Assembly (NCBI GenBank): GCA_964019335.1
Contig: OZ025738.1
Coordinates: forward strand, 248,001 to 312,000
Length of the DNA stretch: 64,000 bases
Direction of reading: 5' to 3'
Source of the DNA: Diplonema japonicum
Taxonomy: Eukaryota; Euglenozoa; Diplonemea; Diplonemida; Diplonemidae
In this document: positions 1 to 10,712 of the stretch, in pieces
How the letters are laid out: each line of letters begins with the position of its first letter
Numbering within the stretch: the first letter of the stretch is position 1
Program-made: the position numbers and the translations under genes
Notes under the pieces: model-generated
Told to the model about the DNA's origin: nothing
What the model saw: only the letters and a program-made list of their open reading frames with translations
Database searches by the model: none

Positions 1-50
1 TGTTTAAGGGCAAATCCCACTCGAGGACCACCCTTAGGGGGGGTGGGGGT

Positions 51-1361
51 CTATCTCTTGATGCTTCCTTTTTGGAGCCTCGCTTTCGTTCCGATGGCGG
101 ATACCAGTGTCTTTCGCAGACGGTTGATGCGGTCCTTCTTCAGGTTGGTCTTCAGCTCTCTTAGCCTGTCCTGGGTTTCTCGTGAGGCGAAGATCGGTCT
201 CCTTGCAAAGCCTATCGCCGCCTTCCCTCCTATTGCCATGAGGGACTTCACTCTCGTTTTGTTCTTCGCCGGGAAAGGCCTTTTCCTTCCTTGTAATGCG
301 CACCTGTCGTTCACCTTTTGGATCAGTTTCTTGATCCTTCGCGCCTTTTCATCCTGCGTCATTCCCAGCGATCTTCGTGTCGTCGCTTCGAAGTCTAGGG
401 CTAACTCCACCGCCGTCACCTCCGACGTCGTGTCTTCTTTAACCCATCTTAGCTCCGACATCCATTTCAACAGCGACTCCGCGTACATCCGCAGTATCCC
501 ACTTGTCGTCCCGAGCTGTTCCAACGTCGGCGTCAAGTGCTTTACTCCTACCACTTTCCGTTCCCACGGCAGTTCTCCTCCAAAATCCTCCACTTGGATC
601 AGTTCTTCATCACGTTTTGCTACTATCATCGCCAGGTACCTCTGCAACCTCTCCAGGTGTGCAAATCCGTGCCCCCTCGGCAAGATCCCGTGCAGTTCCA
701 GGCAGAGAGGCCAGCCCGACCTGTCGCGTAGCGGTTCCAACCCGTCCCTCGCCAGCTCTTCCAGCGCAAGTGGGCATTCGTACAGCTGGTGCCGTAGCAG
801 CGTCACTGTGTTCTGGTGTACTGCTGTGCATATGTCGCATCTATAATTCTGAGGAAGCATTGTCTCTCCGGGTGGTCTCCCGTCCTCTCTTTTCAAGTCA
901 TCATTGTCCGGTTCCTCTTCCTCACTTGCCGGGTCGAGCGGAACGGTTTTCGGTCCCGCACTGGCGTGTGGGCTTATGTAGGGGACTGCTCCTGCTATGA
1001 TCCTCCTGATCTGGTAGGCTACCACCGGATCCCTCTCCTCCTTCCACAGCCTATTCGTTTCAGGGTCAGCCCCAGCCTCGAGTCCTCGTACCGTGCTCCT
1101 TTCCTTCGTGAGGTCCCTGCACCGGGCCTTCCTCACAGCTTCCCTGAAGACGTGTCCTCTTTCTGGCCATCCCATGTTCTTGCAGTCCGTCAATCGGCTC
1201 CAGCTCCATCCGATGTACGGCAGCCATCTTTTCATCAGATTCCCAACCGGACCTCTTGGCGCCCCCCCTTCCACGTAGCGTTCTGCTATTTTCTGCAACC
1301 TTTGTCGCAGTCCTTCCTTTTCCATGCCCTCGGATATCATTTTGAGGGACCGGTACGCCAC
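51..1361 (-). pseudogene. C-terminal region of the non-LTR polyprotein with Cys-His finger
   Basis: A 436-codon open frame that continues the reverse transcriptase after a frameshift. It contains the short finger CDICTAVHQNTVTLLRHQ...C, of the C-x2-C-x(12)-H-x(4)-C type found at the C-terminus of several non-LTR polymerases, and then a basic tail rich in Arg and Lys. The same region (RRIISGAV block, then a C-x2-C...H...C finger and basic tail) recurs in the fragment at 30270-31250, so the element is multicopy here. No RNase H domain is recognisable. The first codon is GTG inside the polyprotein, not a real start. Confidence 0.7.
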
Positions 1362-2359
1362 TAATGAGGTAGGGTCGTTGGAGTTCTGAAGGCGCCATCT
1401 ATCCCTGCCTGCAGAATCGAGCGGAGCTTCGCCAGGAGGTATGCATCGTCCGCGTAGGCTACAACGTCCACCCCCGCTGCCTCCATCGTCTTGATCATCA
1501 CAGAAAGCAGCGCGTTGATGATGATCACCGACAATGGGCAGCCCTGGAGGATGCCGTTGGTTGCCTCGAACGGGTCGCCCACTCCAATCGGGAACTTAAA
1601 CCTCCTTGAAATCTGGTTGTACATCCCTTGGAGTGCTCTCCTTATTGGTTCTGCCAGGCCCATTGCACTCATCAGGTCCAGTGATAGTCTCTGCGGTACC
1701 ATGTCGAAGCACTTGCTGAAGTCAAGGGCTATTCCTTGGAGTGGTTCTCCCTCGACTAGTGCTAGTTCCAACTTTGTACAGAGTTCCATCAGAGCTGAAG
1801 TCGTGCTGTGCTTAGGCCTGAATCCGTGCTGATTTGGCGTGATCCACCGCTCTTGCCAGCCTAGCACCTGCTTCAGTCTCGCGCTTGCCCACAGCCGGTA
1901 GATGGTGCTGGTCACCGTGATTGGCCGGTGGTTTAGGGGTGCCGACCCCTCCCCTTTCGGTGTGAGCGTTACCAGGGCTGTTGTGATCTGCTCCGGCCAT
2001 TGTCCTGTTCTCTCAACGAGGTTGAAGAGATCCGCGAATCCGCTGAGGATGGGCTTCGGCAGTCGCTTCAGCTCGCTGATGCGCCATCCATCCACTCCGC
2101 ACGCTCCTTTGTCAGGCTTTTTCCTGATTACCTCTTTCAGGAGGTCAGCGTCTATCGCGCTCTGCGGCATTGGTTTTTCCCCGATGAAGTTTGCGTATTT
2201 CTTTCTGAACGTTTCGAATTGTGGCTCATCCTTTGGTTCCCGTGCACAGAAAATCGCTGACCACGCCTTTCGCATCACCGCGTCCATTTCCCGCAGGTTT
2301 GCCGTCACTCCCTCCTCCGTGCTCACTGCTTCCGTTTTCTGTTCCGGGCTGTCCTTCAC
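1361..2359 (-). pseudogene. Non-LTR reverse transcriptase domain
   Basis: About 330 residues of a retrotransposon reverse transcriptase that would copy element RNA at a nicked target. Visible blocks are KPDKGACGVDGW, the LTPKGEG...HRPITVTSTIYRL region, HGFRPKHSTTSAL, LDFSKCFDMV with a catalytic Asp, GILQGCPLS, and the polymerase box VAYADDAYL with the YADD pair. The order and spacing fit non-LTR (LINE) enzymes, not LTR or group II enzymes. The frame ends shortly after YADD, and the protein continues in the next frame from about 1360 downwards. The opening codon given here is GTG, so this is a frame fragment and not a true start. Confidence 0.9.
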
Positions 2360-3440
2360 CCACGCTGTGATGTGCTTTCGCTCGTCCCCAAAGTCTGCGC
2401 GTATGGACCGCTCGTAAGCTTTTTTCTGGCACTCTTTCCGGTGGGCGATGAGTTCGGATCTCTCCCCTCGACGAAGTCCCCCGCTATGTCTAGGTTCTCC
2501 CAGATTGCATCGAAACCCTCTGTCGCATCTATCTGGCAGTATTCCACCTTGAGCGCCGCCCCCAGTTGCGAGATGTTCTTAAGGATGTTCCTCGTTTCCG
2601 TCGGCAGTGGGCCATGGTATCCCTCCTCCAGCTGAGCATGCATCCTTTCTTTGGCGATCCCGATCTTCTTTTTGAGTTTCTCCAGTTGCATCTGTCTCGT
2701 CGGGATTGCCCCTCCAGCCTGGGTCGACGACCTCGCACTTAGTTCTGTCAGCACCGGTTTGCGGATGTTCCCTCTCCCTACAAACATCCCTCGCTGAGGT
2801 CCATCGTAGTTGTGCAGCAGGTATTTCTCCGCTATGCCTGAGATTACCGAGAAAGCGTCTGTCGTCTTGCCTTCTTCTATCAGTTTCCGGAAGTTGGAGT
2901 TGTCCATGAGGTTCACTGCGGTCCCCGGCGGTGCCTTCTTCGTCTTCGGGATCTCTTGTGGTATGTTGTACCTCATGACGAGTTGTCGATATGCTGGGAT
3001 GTTAAGCTTTAGTGACAGGCAGCGATGGTCTGATCCGAGCACCTCCTCCGTTATCCCGCAGTGTATCAGTCCTTGAGCCGCGATGTTGTTCAACAGGATC
3101 CGGTCGATCCTCGTGCCGCAATTGGACCTGACGAAGGTGTTCTCCGGCTCCTGTCCTCTCTTCTTGGCACAGAACTCAGCTGCATCCACCCAGTCTCTCT
3201 GGAGTGCCCTTCTCAGCGTCGGTGATCGTTCCTCGTCAGTGTTGAAAAAAAATGTACTCTCTTGAATGAAGGCCCTCCTTCCTTTCACCTTCTTCTTCCA
3301 TTGGTGTTGGGTGTGTCTCCCCCTCCGTGCCTGCATTTCCCACCACAGCCAAGACATATGGTGTTCCTCCTGGAAGTACTTCTGTTTCTTCGTTCGATCG
3401 TTTGTTATAATTACAAAATATAGCGCGCATTCGACGGCAC
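2356..3440 (-). pseudogene. Retrotransposon endonuclease domain, C-terminal half
   Basis: The frame contains a stretch typical of endonuclease/exonuclease/phosphatase-fold retroelement nucleases: TRIDRILLNN, then a GSDHRCLSLKL motif whose Asp-His pair belongs to the active site. These enzymes nick the target DNA to prime reverse transcription. The upstream GDFN-type motif is absent, and beyond about 3430 the sequence loses similarity, so the 5' part is truncated. After the endonuclease comes a charged linker region. The reading frame shifts near 2.36-2.44 kb, where the sensible protein (a stretch beginning KECQKKAYERS) continues in the reverse-transcriptase frame. Confidence 0.75.
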
Positions 3441-3480
3441 TGGTCAAGCGACTGGCACCTTCCGAAGAAGGGCCTCCCAC

Positions 3481-4148
3481 GTCCGCCGGGTTGAGCAGAG
3501 GATGCCCCGGGGCGGCCGTTCCAGTTTGATCATGTCATGTCGATTCCTGTATGTTTGTCATAAAAGGTAAAAAAAGAACTGGGTACAAAAGGTTTTATAA
3601 AGAAGTGAAAAGAGGACGAAGAAAAAGAGAGGCAAGGATCTGTAAGAAAAGAGAAAAGAAGTTTCGAAAAACCGACCACACCCGTCTTTTTTTCTTTTTC
3701 AGAGAGAGGAAGCTGAGCAAAAAAGCTACCTCACTACTGACTCATTTATAGTGTGTAGTCAAAGTTCGAAAAGGGAAGAAAATGCACAAAGAATATTAAA
3801 AAGCCCTCTTCCTTTTTTTTTTTTTTTTTCTTATGGTATTCCCAGAAGTTAATGTCTAAAAGTTGGAGGGGGCCGCACTTCACGCAAATTCGATCGATAG
3901 TTAAATAATTATAAAAGCGTTGGATGTAGGCACGGGGACAAAAAAGCTACCTCACCCGGTTGCCCGAGTACTCATGACCATACTGGTGTTCGGTGTTCTC
4001 TACCCACAAGCTTTGCTGGATGTTTGGCATTTTTTTTTTTTTTTTTTTCAAATATATTGGGGTGGGTTTGTGGGGGGGGCTTTTTTTTTTTTTTTTTCAC
4101 TCTTTCAATTCGCTCAGCTGCCTTGATCGGCTTTGCTACGTCGGCGGG
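3481..4148. other. Non-coding, homopolymer-rich spacer
   Basis: No convincing gene. It holds several T-runs (3813-3829, 4029-4047, 4081-4097) and A-rich purine stretches. The stretch at 3590-3690 (a tataaagaagtgaaaaga motif onward) resembles 10480-10570, next to a leucine-rich-repeat remnant, so it is probably shared flanking DNA of that gene family. Confidence 0.5.
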
Positions 4149-4613
4149 TTAGCCGGTTGCTGTGGTGGGTTTGGGGGGTAGGTTTTCGGTCTCTTCAAGG
4201 AATAGGATCGCTTTTCGGGGGTCTTTCACAAGGATGTGCTTTAGCGTCAGGGTGTCGAAGTGTTTAGCCCTGGCCGCTTTGGTTGCAGGGCATTTCAGGA
4301 GGAGGTGTTCGAGCGTTCTCTCTGTTGCGGGTCCGCATCTTTCGCAAATGCGTTGCTTGAAGTCTTTCTTCAACAGCTCGTGATGCCCGGACTTCAGCTG
4401 GTTGATCATCACCTCTTCTTTTCTGCTGAGCCCTTCCATCCTTTTGGGTGCTTCTGTCTTCCCTGCCCACTTGTAGTATGTCCTCTCCTTCTTTAAACCA
4501 GCAATTATGTCTTGCTTCTCTGTCTGGTGATTCTTCGCTGCGCCCATGCTGATCTTTTGGGTTGCCTCTTCTTCCCTGCCTTTTTCCGCCAGCTCATCTG
4601 CTTTCTCGTGAAA
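4149..4613 (-). pseudogene. 3' fragment of a second non-LTR element (end of RNase H plus zinc knuckle)
   Basis: Minus-strand frame of about 150 codons. Its first residues (HEKADELAEKG) match the end of a retroelement RNase H domain. The rest is the usual post-RNase H tail: an NQLKSGHHELL segment, the finger CERCGPATERTLEHLLLKCP, and AARAKHF. This belongs to ingi/L1Tc or R1-like polymerases, a different arrangement from the 51-3440 element. Upstream of 4614 the similarity stops abruptly, so only a 3' piece remains. The endonuclease fragment at 7867-8369 could be from the same family, but nothing links them physically. Confidence 0.75.
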
Positions 4614-4896
4614 CTATTAAACTATGATGAGGTGGGAGGAAAACGAGAATGAATGGGGATGGGGATGAAACTACGGTGGAGACGGGATGGTCAGGACTTA
4701 CTTTACAGGTCGAAGTGCTTCGCCCTGGACGCTTTTTCGCCCCTTTTTTTTTAAAAAGAAAGAAGAATAGAATCAATTTGCTTCGACAAACCGCCCACAC
4801 CTTCTATTCTTTTTGTATTCTTTTTTATCCGTACCTAACTTGCATCACACTGTCTTACATTAGGGAAATGGGTGGGTTTTGGGGGGTTATGGTTGA

Positions 4897-6532
4897 TCAC
4901 AGGTGCTTCAGCTGTGTAAAACCGAAAAAGAAGGGAAATGATTACCAGAAAAGAAGAAGAAGAAGAAAAAAAAAGAAGAAATACCGAGAGTATTGAAAGA
5001 GAGTCGCGAAAAATACTTTAACTGTGGCAGTATTTTTCTTTTGTGCTACAGTCGCGAAAATGTTCTCATCCTTTTTTATAATTTCTGTATACTTACCCCC
5101 GATGGCACATTAGCCTCTAAGAGCTTGTTAAGATCTTCAGTGCCTCCTCTCAAAACGATGGTTTCTAGTTTTTCGCACCCAGACAAAAAAAAGAGATAAC
5201 CTATGGAAGAAAGATTCATCACATTCAAGTCTATGGTTTCTAGTGTTTTGCATCCTAACAAGAAGCCATCACTAATGGAAGAAAGATTGGTCATTGAACT
5301 TAAGTCGATGGTTTCTAGCTTGTTGCAGTAAGACAAGAAACCATGACCAATGGAAGAAAGATTGGTCATCGAACTCAAGTTGATGGTTTTTAGTTCGTAG
5401 CACTGAAACAAGAAGTCATCACCAAGAGCAGAAAGACTGATCGTTGAACTCAAGTCAATGGTTTTTAGTCTGTAGCAGTGAGACAAGAAACCATGACCAA
5501 TGGAAGATAGATTGGTCATCGAACTCAAGTTGATGGTTTCTAGTTTGTTGCAGGAAGACAAGAAGCCATTACCAATAGAAGAAAGACTGATCGTTGAACT
5601 CAAGTCGAAGGATTTTAGTCCGCTGCAGTAAGACAAGAAACCATCACCAATTGAAGATAGGTTGGTCATCGAACTCAAGTTGATGGTTTCTAGTTCGTAG
5701 CAGTGAGACAAGAAGTTATCACCAATAGAAGAAAGACTGATCGTTGAACTCAAGTCAAAGGATTTTAGTCCGAAGCAGTAAGACAAGAAACCATCACCAA
5801 TTGAAGATAGGTTGGTCATCGAACTCAAGTTGATGGTTTCTAGTTCGTAGCAGTGAGACAAGAATTCATCACCAAGAGCAGAAAGACTGATCGTTGAACT
5901 CAAGTCAATGGTTTTTAGTCCGCAACCAGACAAGAAACCATGATCAATGGAAGATAGATTGGTCATCGAACTCAAGTTGATGGTTTCTAGTCTTTCGCAC
6001 TTACATAAAAAGCCATAACCAATGGTAGAAACATTGGGGAGGATGAGTTCAACAGACGTCAGGTGGTCGCACACTGCAATAAACTCATGGCCTATCCTTG
6101 TAACACAGCCTGTGGAGTCGGTGACAACGAGGAACAGAAGCCCAGAAGGAAGGTCCTTCCAGCTCATGGACAAGACATCGACAGCTGGAGAGTCCCCCAC
6201 CTCCACCACAAGAACCAGCTCAGGGTCAGCTGACACAAGACCCTCAAGCTCAGAAACCATTCCTGAGTTCTTGTCCTTCAGCTCCTCCAGACGAACGGTT
6301 CTCATCTTCGCCTCCACATGGACCACGGAGCCCTCCACGAGCCCAACTTCCTGAAGCTCTTCACCGCCGTTCCTGTCAAGGACCTCACCCTCCCAAACCA
6401 GTTTGAACCTGCCTTCGAGTAAATTTGTAGCACACCCCGCCTCTTGTACAGGCTCCCCACCGCCTCCTTCCCCGACACTTCCACATCGTGAACCCCGCCT
6501 CCCGTCTTCACGAACACTGTCATATCGTTCAT
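4897..6532 (-). pseudogene. Ubl-LRR gene 1 (BspA-type leucine-rich repeats), one frameshift
   Basis: The start is the ATG at 6530-6532, identical in context to the intact copy at 8926-10243. The N-terminus (MTVFVKTGGGVHDVEV...) aligns with the ubiquitin fold. A frameshift near 6435-6450 separates it from the 420-codon frame 5076-6338. That frame has about 13 repeats of 23-25 residues with the pattern LxTIxLSSMTNLSSIGDGFLSxC, which are BspA/LRR_5-type repeats. No signal peptide is seen, so an intracellular protein is likely. The frame ends after VPSG at a GTAAGT, and a likely short terminal exon lies at 4897-4911. It could be a pseudogene or an assembly indel. Function is unknown; the repeats usually bind proteins. 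Confidence 0.8.
4912..5096 (-). other. Predicted cis-intron at the 3' end of Ubl-LRR gene 1
   Basis: On the minus strand the coding sequence reaches GG then GTAAGTATACAG. About 185 nt later a pyrimidine tract ends in GGTTTTACACAG, followed by CTGAAGCACCTGTGA. Both sites are kept in gene 2 (7048-7233) and gene 3 (8944-9124). Two remnants, at about 10590 and 16490, also carry the GTAAGT at the same codon. Without splicing, each frame simply stops a few codons later, so this is an inference. Confidence 0.5.
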
Positions 6533-7046
6533 TTCTTTCGTTTTTCTTTTGTGTTTCTGTTCTGTTAAAAAAAGGCGATTTTCAATGTTCAAAGGCAAAT
6601 CAATAGGTGGCTGAAGTAGTGATTAAGGATAAGGAAAATAAATACTCAAAAGTACAATCTATTAATACCCCCCAAAAAAATAAAACACATGGAACTCGTC
6701 CGTAACCAGGGCTAGTGCCGCCCCGCTTCGACGCGGGGTCTCGACGTTGAGCTTCCTCACGTTGCAGACTGTGGCCTTGGGGTATGACTGCTCTGCGAAG
6801 GATATGCGCTGCTTCTGCATATATGTCCCATGATCCACCGATAGGGCCTTTGCTGTCTGTTTACTGCCTTCTCTTCGTCCTCTCCTTTATTCTCCTCCCC
6901 CAGATCGTCACTAACATTTCGTGTTTTGTCGTCTGATGGGTGCCCCGTGGAGGCGTTAGACATTTCGAGATTGATGCTTGGCACACTGTCTTACATTAGG
7001 GAAATGGGTGGGTTTTGGGGGGTTATGGTTGATCACAGGTGCTTCA
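6533..7046. other. Spacer between LRR genes 1 and 2
   Basis: AT-rich 5' flank of gene 1, then a GC-richer block (6715-6985) with a small perfect hairpin, CCCCGC-ttcgac-GCGGGG, at 6721-6738. A 75-codon minus frame (6757-6984) is not recognised. From about 6983 the sequence is a copy of the 3' flank of the neighbouring LRR genes (4846 and 8895 onward), which marks the tandem-duplication boundary. Confidence 0.5.
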
Positions 7047-7866
7047 GCTGTGTAAAACCGAAAAAGAAGGGGAAATGATTACCAGAAAAGAAGAAGAAGA
7101 AAAAAAAAAAAAGAAGAAATACCGAGAGTATTGAAGAGAGTCGCGAAAAATACTTTAACTGTGGCAGTATTTTTCTTTTGTGCTACAGTCGCGAAAATGT
7201 TCTCATCCTTTTTTATAATTTCTGTATACTTACCCCCGATGGCACCTTAGCCTCTAAAAGCTTGTTAAGATTTTCAGTGCCTCCTCTCAAAACGATGGTT
7301 TCTAGTCTGCAGCAGTAAGACAAGAAACCATCACCAATAGAAGATAGTTTGGTCATCGAACTCAAGTTGATGGTTTCTAGTACGTAGCAGTGAGACAAGA
7401 AGACATCACCAATAGAAGAAAGACTGATCGTTGAACTCAAGTCGAAGGATTTTAGTCCGAAGCATCAAGTTGATGGTTTCTAGTTCGTAGCAGTGAGACA
7501 AGAAGCCATCACCAAGAGCAGAAAGACTGATCGTTGAACTCAAGTCGAAGGATTTTAGTTCGAAGCAGTAAGACAAGAAACCATCACCAATGGAAGATAG
7601 ATTGGTCATCGAACTCAAGTTGATGGTTTCTAGGCCATCGCACCTTAATAAAAAGTAGTTACCAATGGTAGAAACATTGGGGAGGATGAGTTCAACAGAC
7701 GTCAGGTGGTCGCACACTGTAATAAACTCATCGTCTATCCTTGTAACACGGCCTGTGGAGTCGGTGACAACGAGGAACCGAAGTCCAGAAGGAAGGTCCG
7801 CCGTCTCCATAGACAAGACTGGAGAGTCCCCCACCTCCACCACCAGAACAAGCTCAGGGTCAGCTG
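7047..7866 (-). pseudogene. Ubl-LRR gene 2, truncated and frameshifted
   Basis: This matches genes 1 and 3 from the region after the Ubl domain (GDSPVLSMETADLPSGL) through a shortened set of leucine-rich repeats to the VPSGVS end and the predicted intron (7048-7233). It has lost most repeats. Two frames (7406-7843 and 7213-7440) have to be joined, with the break near 7440-7465. The Ubl-coding half is missing: at about 7866, inside the conserved sequence, the DNA switches to a retrotransposon endonuclease. It is therefore a dead copy, produced by recombination or by an insertion with deletion. Confidence 0.8.
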
Positions 7867-8369
7867 ACGATGTCAGGACTTGAACGCTGGGTATTCACTA
7901 CTCTCGTCGGCTGCTTTGGGTTGTTCCATACGATTCGTTCTCGGCTTCTAATCCAACTATTTACTTCTTTGCCAATTTTGCATTCGTTCATATGAGCGCT
8001 CCACGTCCCGTGGTGTACGTTGAAGTCGCCTACCGTGAGGACATTCTCTCCATCGTGTATGTCTTCCACTGTGAAGTCCTCTACACGAGTGTCCTCTCCT
8101 CCGTTCAGTGGCGGGCGGTACAGATTCACGATGTGTATCTCGGGTCCTGTGTCCTGGCTGATCTTGACGGAGATTTTCTCTGTGACCTTGCCGCTGTATG
8201 TCTCGGCCTGCCTCACCTTTATCCCCTTTTTCACCAGTATTGCCACTCCGCCCCCTTCTGCCGGCTTTCCTTGTTGTCGTGGCACCGTGCGTCGTTGATG
8301 GAATGTGTGGTATCCTTGTACTTCTATGCTTGATACACACTTCCTGTAGGCACCTGAAATGATACACAC
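7867..8369 (-). pseudogene. Retrotransposon endonuclease N-terminal fragment
   Basis: About 165 codons of an endonuclease/exonuclease/phosphatase-type nuclease of a non-LTR element. The frame has GGGVAILVKKGIKV, then a central HIVNLYRPP strand, then the catalytic motif VGDFNVHHGTWS. It breaks off at about 7866 into LRR gene 2. The first codon of the open frame has no upstream context typical of a gene. The frame cannot encode a working enzyme because the second half, with the Ser-Asp-His motif, is absent. Confidence 0.8.
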
Positions 8370-8925
8370 TTCCTGTAGTGCAGGGGCTTTCTTGTGGAGC
8401 CCCTTCAGCTTTTTGTTTTTTTTTTTTTTTTTAAATCTAACTCGTAAATGAGTCGCTTTGTTGCTCTTGGGACGCTTCTAAGACCTGTGCCCTCACACGT
8501 ATGTAGGGGTTCCCCTGCTGCTTCGTTTCCCACAGGCTTTTGTGGCTATTGTCTCCTATTTTTGCTTATTGAATCCCCCGAGGCACCACCCCCAGGGTCT
8601 TCTTTTTTCAGCTGAACTCTTGCTCTTTCATGTTCTTTTACCTTCTCGGTCCACACTCCCCTTTTTCTGTTGCACACTTAACGCCACTTAGTGGTTGTCA
8701 TGAAAAAAAAAGAAATAGAAAAACAGACACAAAGAGTTTACTTTAAAAAGAGACTCAGAAAATCTCTATAAAAAAAAAAAGGAAGAAGAAATAAAAAAGA
8801 ACAAAAAGAATGACTTTAGTTGCTTCGACAAACCGCCCACACTTCTACTTTTTTGTATTCTTTCTATTTTTTAACTACTTTTTTAATTCTTTCTAAATGG
8901 GTGGGTTTTGGGGGGTTATGGTTGA
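8370..8925. other. Spacer, AT-rich
   Basis: No gene seen. It contains a T17 run near 8415, A-rich tracts around 8700-8810, and from about 8895 the shared 3' flank of the LRR genes. A short sequence (ttgcttcgacaaaccgcccacac, 8820-8842) also occurs at about 4778, upstream of the corresponding flank of gene 1. Confidence 0.4.
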
Positions 8926-10243
8926 TCACAACAGGTGCTTCAGCTGTGTAAAACCGAAAAAGAAGGGGAAATGATTACCAGAAAAAAGAAGAAGAAAAGA
9001 AGAAAGAAAAATTACCGAGAGTATTGAAGAGAGTCGCGAAAAATACTTTAACTGTGGCAGTATTTTCTTTTGTGCTACAGTCGCGAAAATGTTCTCATCC
9101 TTTTTATAATTTTTGTATACTTACCCCCGATGGCACCTTAGCCTCGAAGAGCTCATTAAGACTTTCAGTGCCTCCTCTCAAAACGATGGTTTCTAGTTTT
9201 TCGCACTCAGATAAGAAGTGATCACCAATGGAAGAAAGATTCATCACATTCAAGTCTATGGTTTCTAGTTCGCTGCAGGAAGACAAGAAGCCATCACCAA
9301 TAGAAGAAAGACTGATCGTTGAACTCAAGTCGAAGGATTTTAGTCCGCTGCAGTAAGACAAGAAACCATCACCAATTGAAGATAGATTGGTCATCGAACT
9401 CAAGTTGATGGTTTCTAGTTCGTAGCAGTGAGACAAGAATTCATCACCAAGAGCAGAAAGACTGATCGTTGAACTCAAGTCAAAGGATTTTAGTCCGAAG
9501 CAGTAAGACAAGAAACCATCACCAATGGAAGATAGATTGGTCATCGAACTCAAGTTGATGGTTTCTAGTTCGTAGCAGTGAGACAAGAAGCCATCACCAA
9601 GAGCAGAAAGACTGATCGTTGAACTCAAGTCAATGGTTTTTAGTCCGCAACCAGACAAGAAACCACGACCAATGGAAGATAGATTGGTCATCGAACTCAA
9701 GTTGATGGTTTCTAGTCTTTCGCACTTAAATAAAAAGTCATCACCAATGGTAGAAACATTGGGGAGGATGAGTTCAACAGACGTCAGGTGGTCGCACACT
9801 GTAATAAACTCATCGTCTATCCTTGTAACACGGCCTGTGGAGTCGGTGACAACGAGGAACAGAAGTCCAGAAGGAAGGTCCGCCGTCTCCATGGACAAGA
9901 CTGGAGAGTCCCCCACCTCCACCACAAGAACAAGCTCAGGGTCAGCCGACACAAGACCCTCAAGCTCAGAAACCACTCCTGAATTCTCGTCCTTCAGCTC
10001 CTCCAGACGAACGGTTCTCATCTCCACATGGACCACGGAGCCCTCCACGAGCCCAACTTCCTGAAGCTCTTCACCACCTTTCCTGTCAAGGACCTCACCC
10101 TCCCAAACCAGTTTGAACCTGCCTTCGAGTAAGTTTGTGGCACAGGCCACCTTCTTGTACAGGCTCCCCACCGCCTCCTTCCCCGACACTTCCACATCGT
10201 GAACCCCGCCTCCCGTCTTCACGAACACTGTCATATCGTTCAT
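8926..10243 (-). CDS. Ubl-LRR gene 3: ubiquitin-like domain plus BspA-type LRRs (intact)
   Basis: The only uninterrupted member of the array. The start is the ATG at 10241-10243, after an A-rich leader. Residues 1-75 form a ubiquitin-like beta-grasp (MTVFVKT at residue 4 onward, KLVWEGEVLD in the middle, VEGSVVHVE at the end) without a C-terminal Gly-Gly. Residues 75-150 are a conserved linker (DLPSGLLFLVVTDSTG), and residues 150-370 hold about nine BspA/LRR_5 repeats. The uninterrupted frame ends at 9104 (379 residues). If the predicted intron 8944-9124 is removed, the last codons are at 8926-8943 (378 residues). The partner and role are unknown. By analogy with Ubl-repeat fusions it may be an adaptor, but that is inference. 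Confidence 0.8.
8944..9124 (-). other. Predicted cis-intron in Ubl-LRR gene 3
   Basis: GTAAGTATAC after the codon for the Gly of VPSG, and a pyrimidine-rich GGTTTTACACAG acceptor 181 nt downstream. The splice would be in phase and give a five-codon final exon ending TGA at 8926-8928. The sites correspond to those in genes 1 and 2. Confidence 0.5.
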
Positions 10244-10584
10244 TTTCTTTTTTTTTGGTTGTGTTTCTGTTCTGTTAAAGGTGATTTTCAATCTTCAAAG
10301 GCAAATCAATAGGTGGCTGAAAATGATATAAAGTAAAAAAGTTGAAATAATAAAAAAGAATAAATATATGAGTTAAAAGGTAGTCTTTGTGAGACGCCCC
10401 TTGTTCTCATGCTCTATAAAAGTGACTGACATCCTCAAAGAGGAGCCTCCCACGTACCAGGAATCTTGGTGCGGGCTCCTATAAAGAAGTGAAAAGAAAA
10501 GACGAAAAAAAGAGACGCAAAAAACGCAAAAATGTGTGAAAAGAGAAAAGAAGCTTCAATAAACGGCCCGTATACTTACTTACT

Positions 10585-10712
10585 CCTGCAGGTATCTGAG
10601 CCTCTAAGAGCTTCTTAAAAGTTTCAGTGCCTCCTCTCAAAACGATGGTTTCTAGTTTTTCGAAAGATTCATCACATTCAGGTTTCGCATCCCAACAAAG
10701 AGCCATAACCAA
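10585..10712 (-). pseudogene. C-terminal remnant of an LRR gene
   Basis: About 40 codons match the end of the LRR family (KLETIVLRGGTE, then KLLEAQIPAGVS), followed by the same GTAAGT position as in the other copies. Upstream the similarity fades within one repeat. Its coding sequence differs from genes 1-3 (QIPAGVS in place of KVPSGVS), and it is closer to the inverted remnant at about 16440-16500. Confidence 0.7.

Larger units (their letters stand above)
51..3440 (-). mobile_element. 5'-truncated, frameshifted non-LTR retrotransposon (ingi/L1Tc-like)
   Basis: Read on the minus strand, the order is C-terminal part of an AP-type endonuclease, reverse transcriptase, then a long C-terminal region with a CxxC...HxxxxC finger. 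This is the architecture of APE-type non-LTR elements such as ingi/L1Tc. The coding region is split over three frames (breaks near 2.36-2.44 kb and 1.37 kb) and the N-terminal half of the endonuclease is missing, so the copy is dead. The 3' end runs off the left edge. Its 3' sequence (about 1-90) recurs at 29919-30000 in opposite orientation, and a partial match lies at 40795-40825. The breaks could be decay or assembly indels; the 5' truncation is typical of target-primed reverse transcription. Confidence 0.85.

Noticed and set aside
51-1361. Plus-strand open frames opposite the non-LTR element (for example 43-846 and 816-1364)
   Set aside because: Antisense shadows of the retrotransposon coding frame; no family features.
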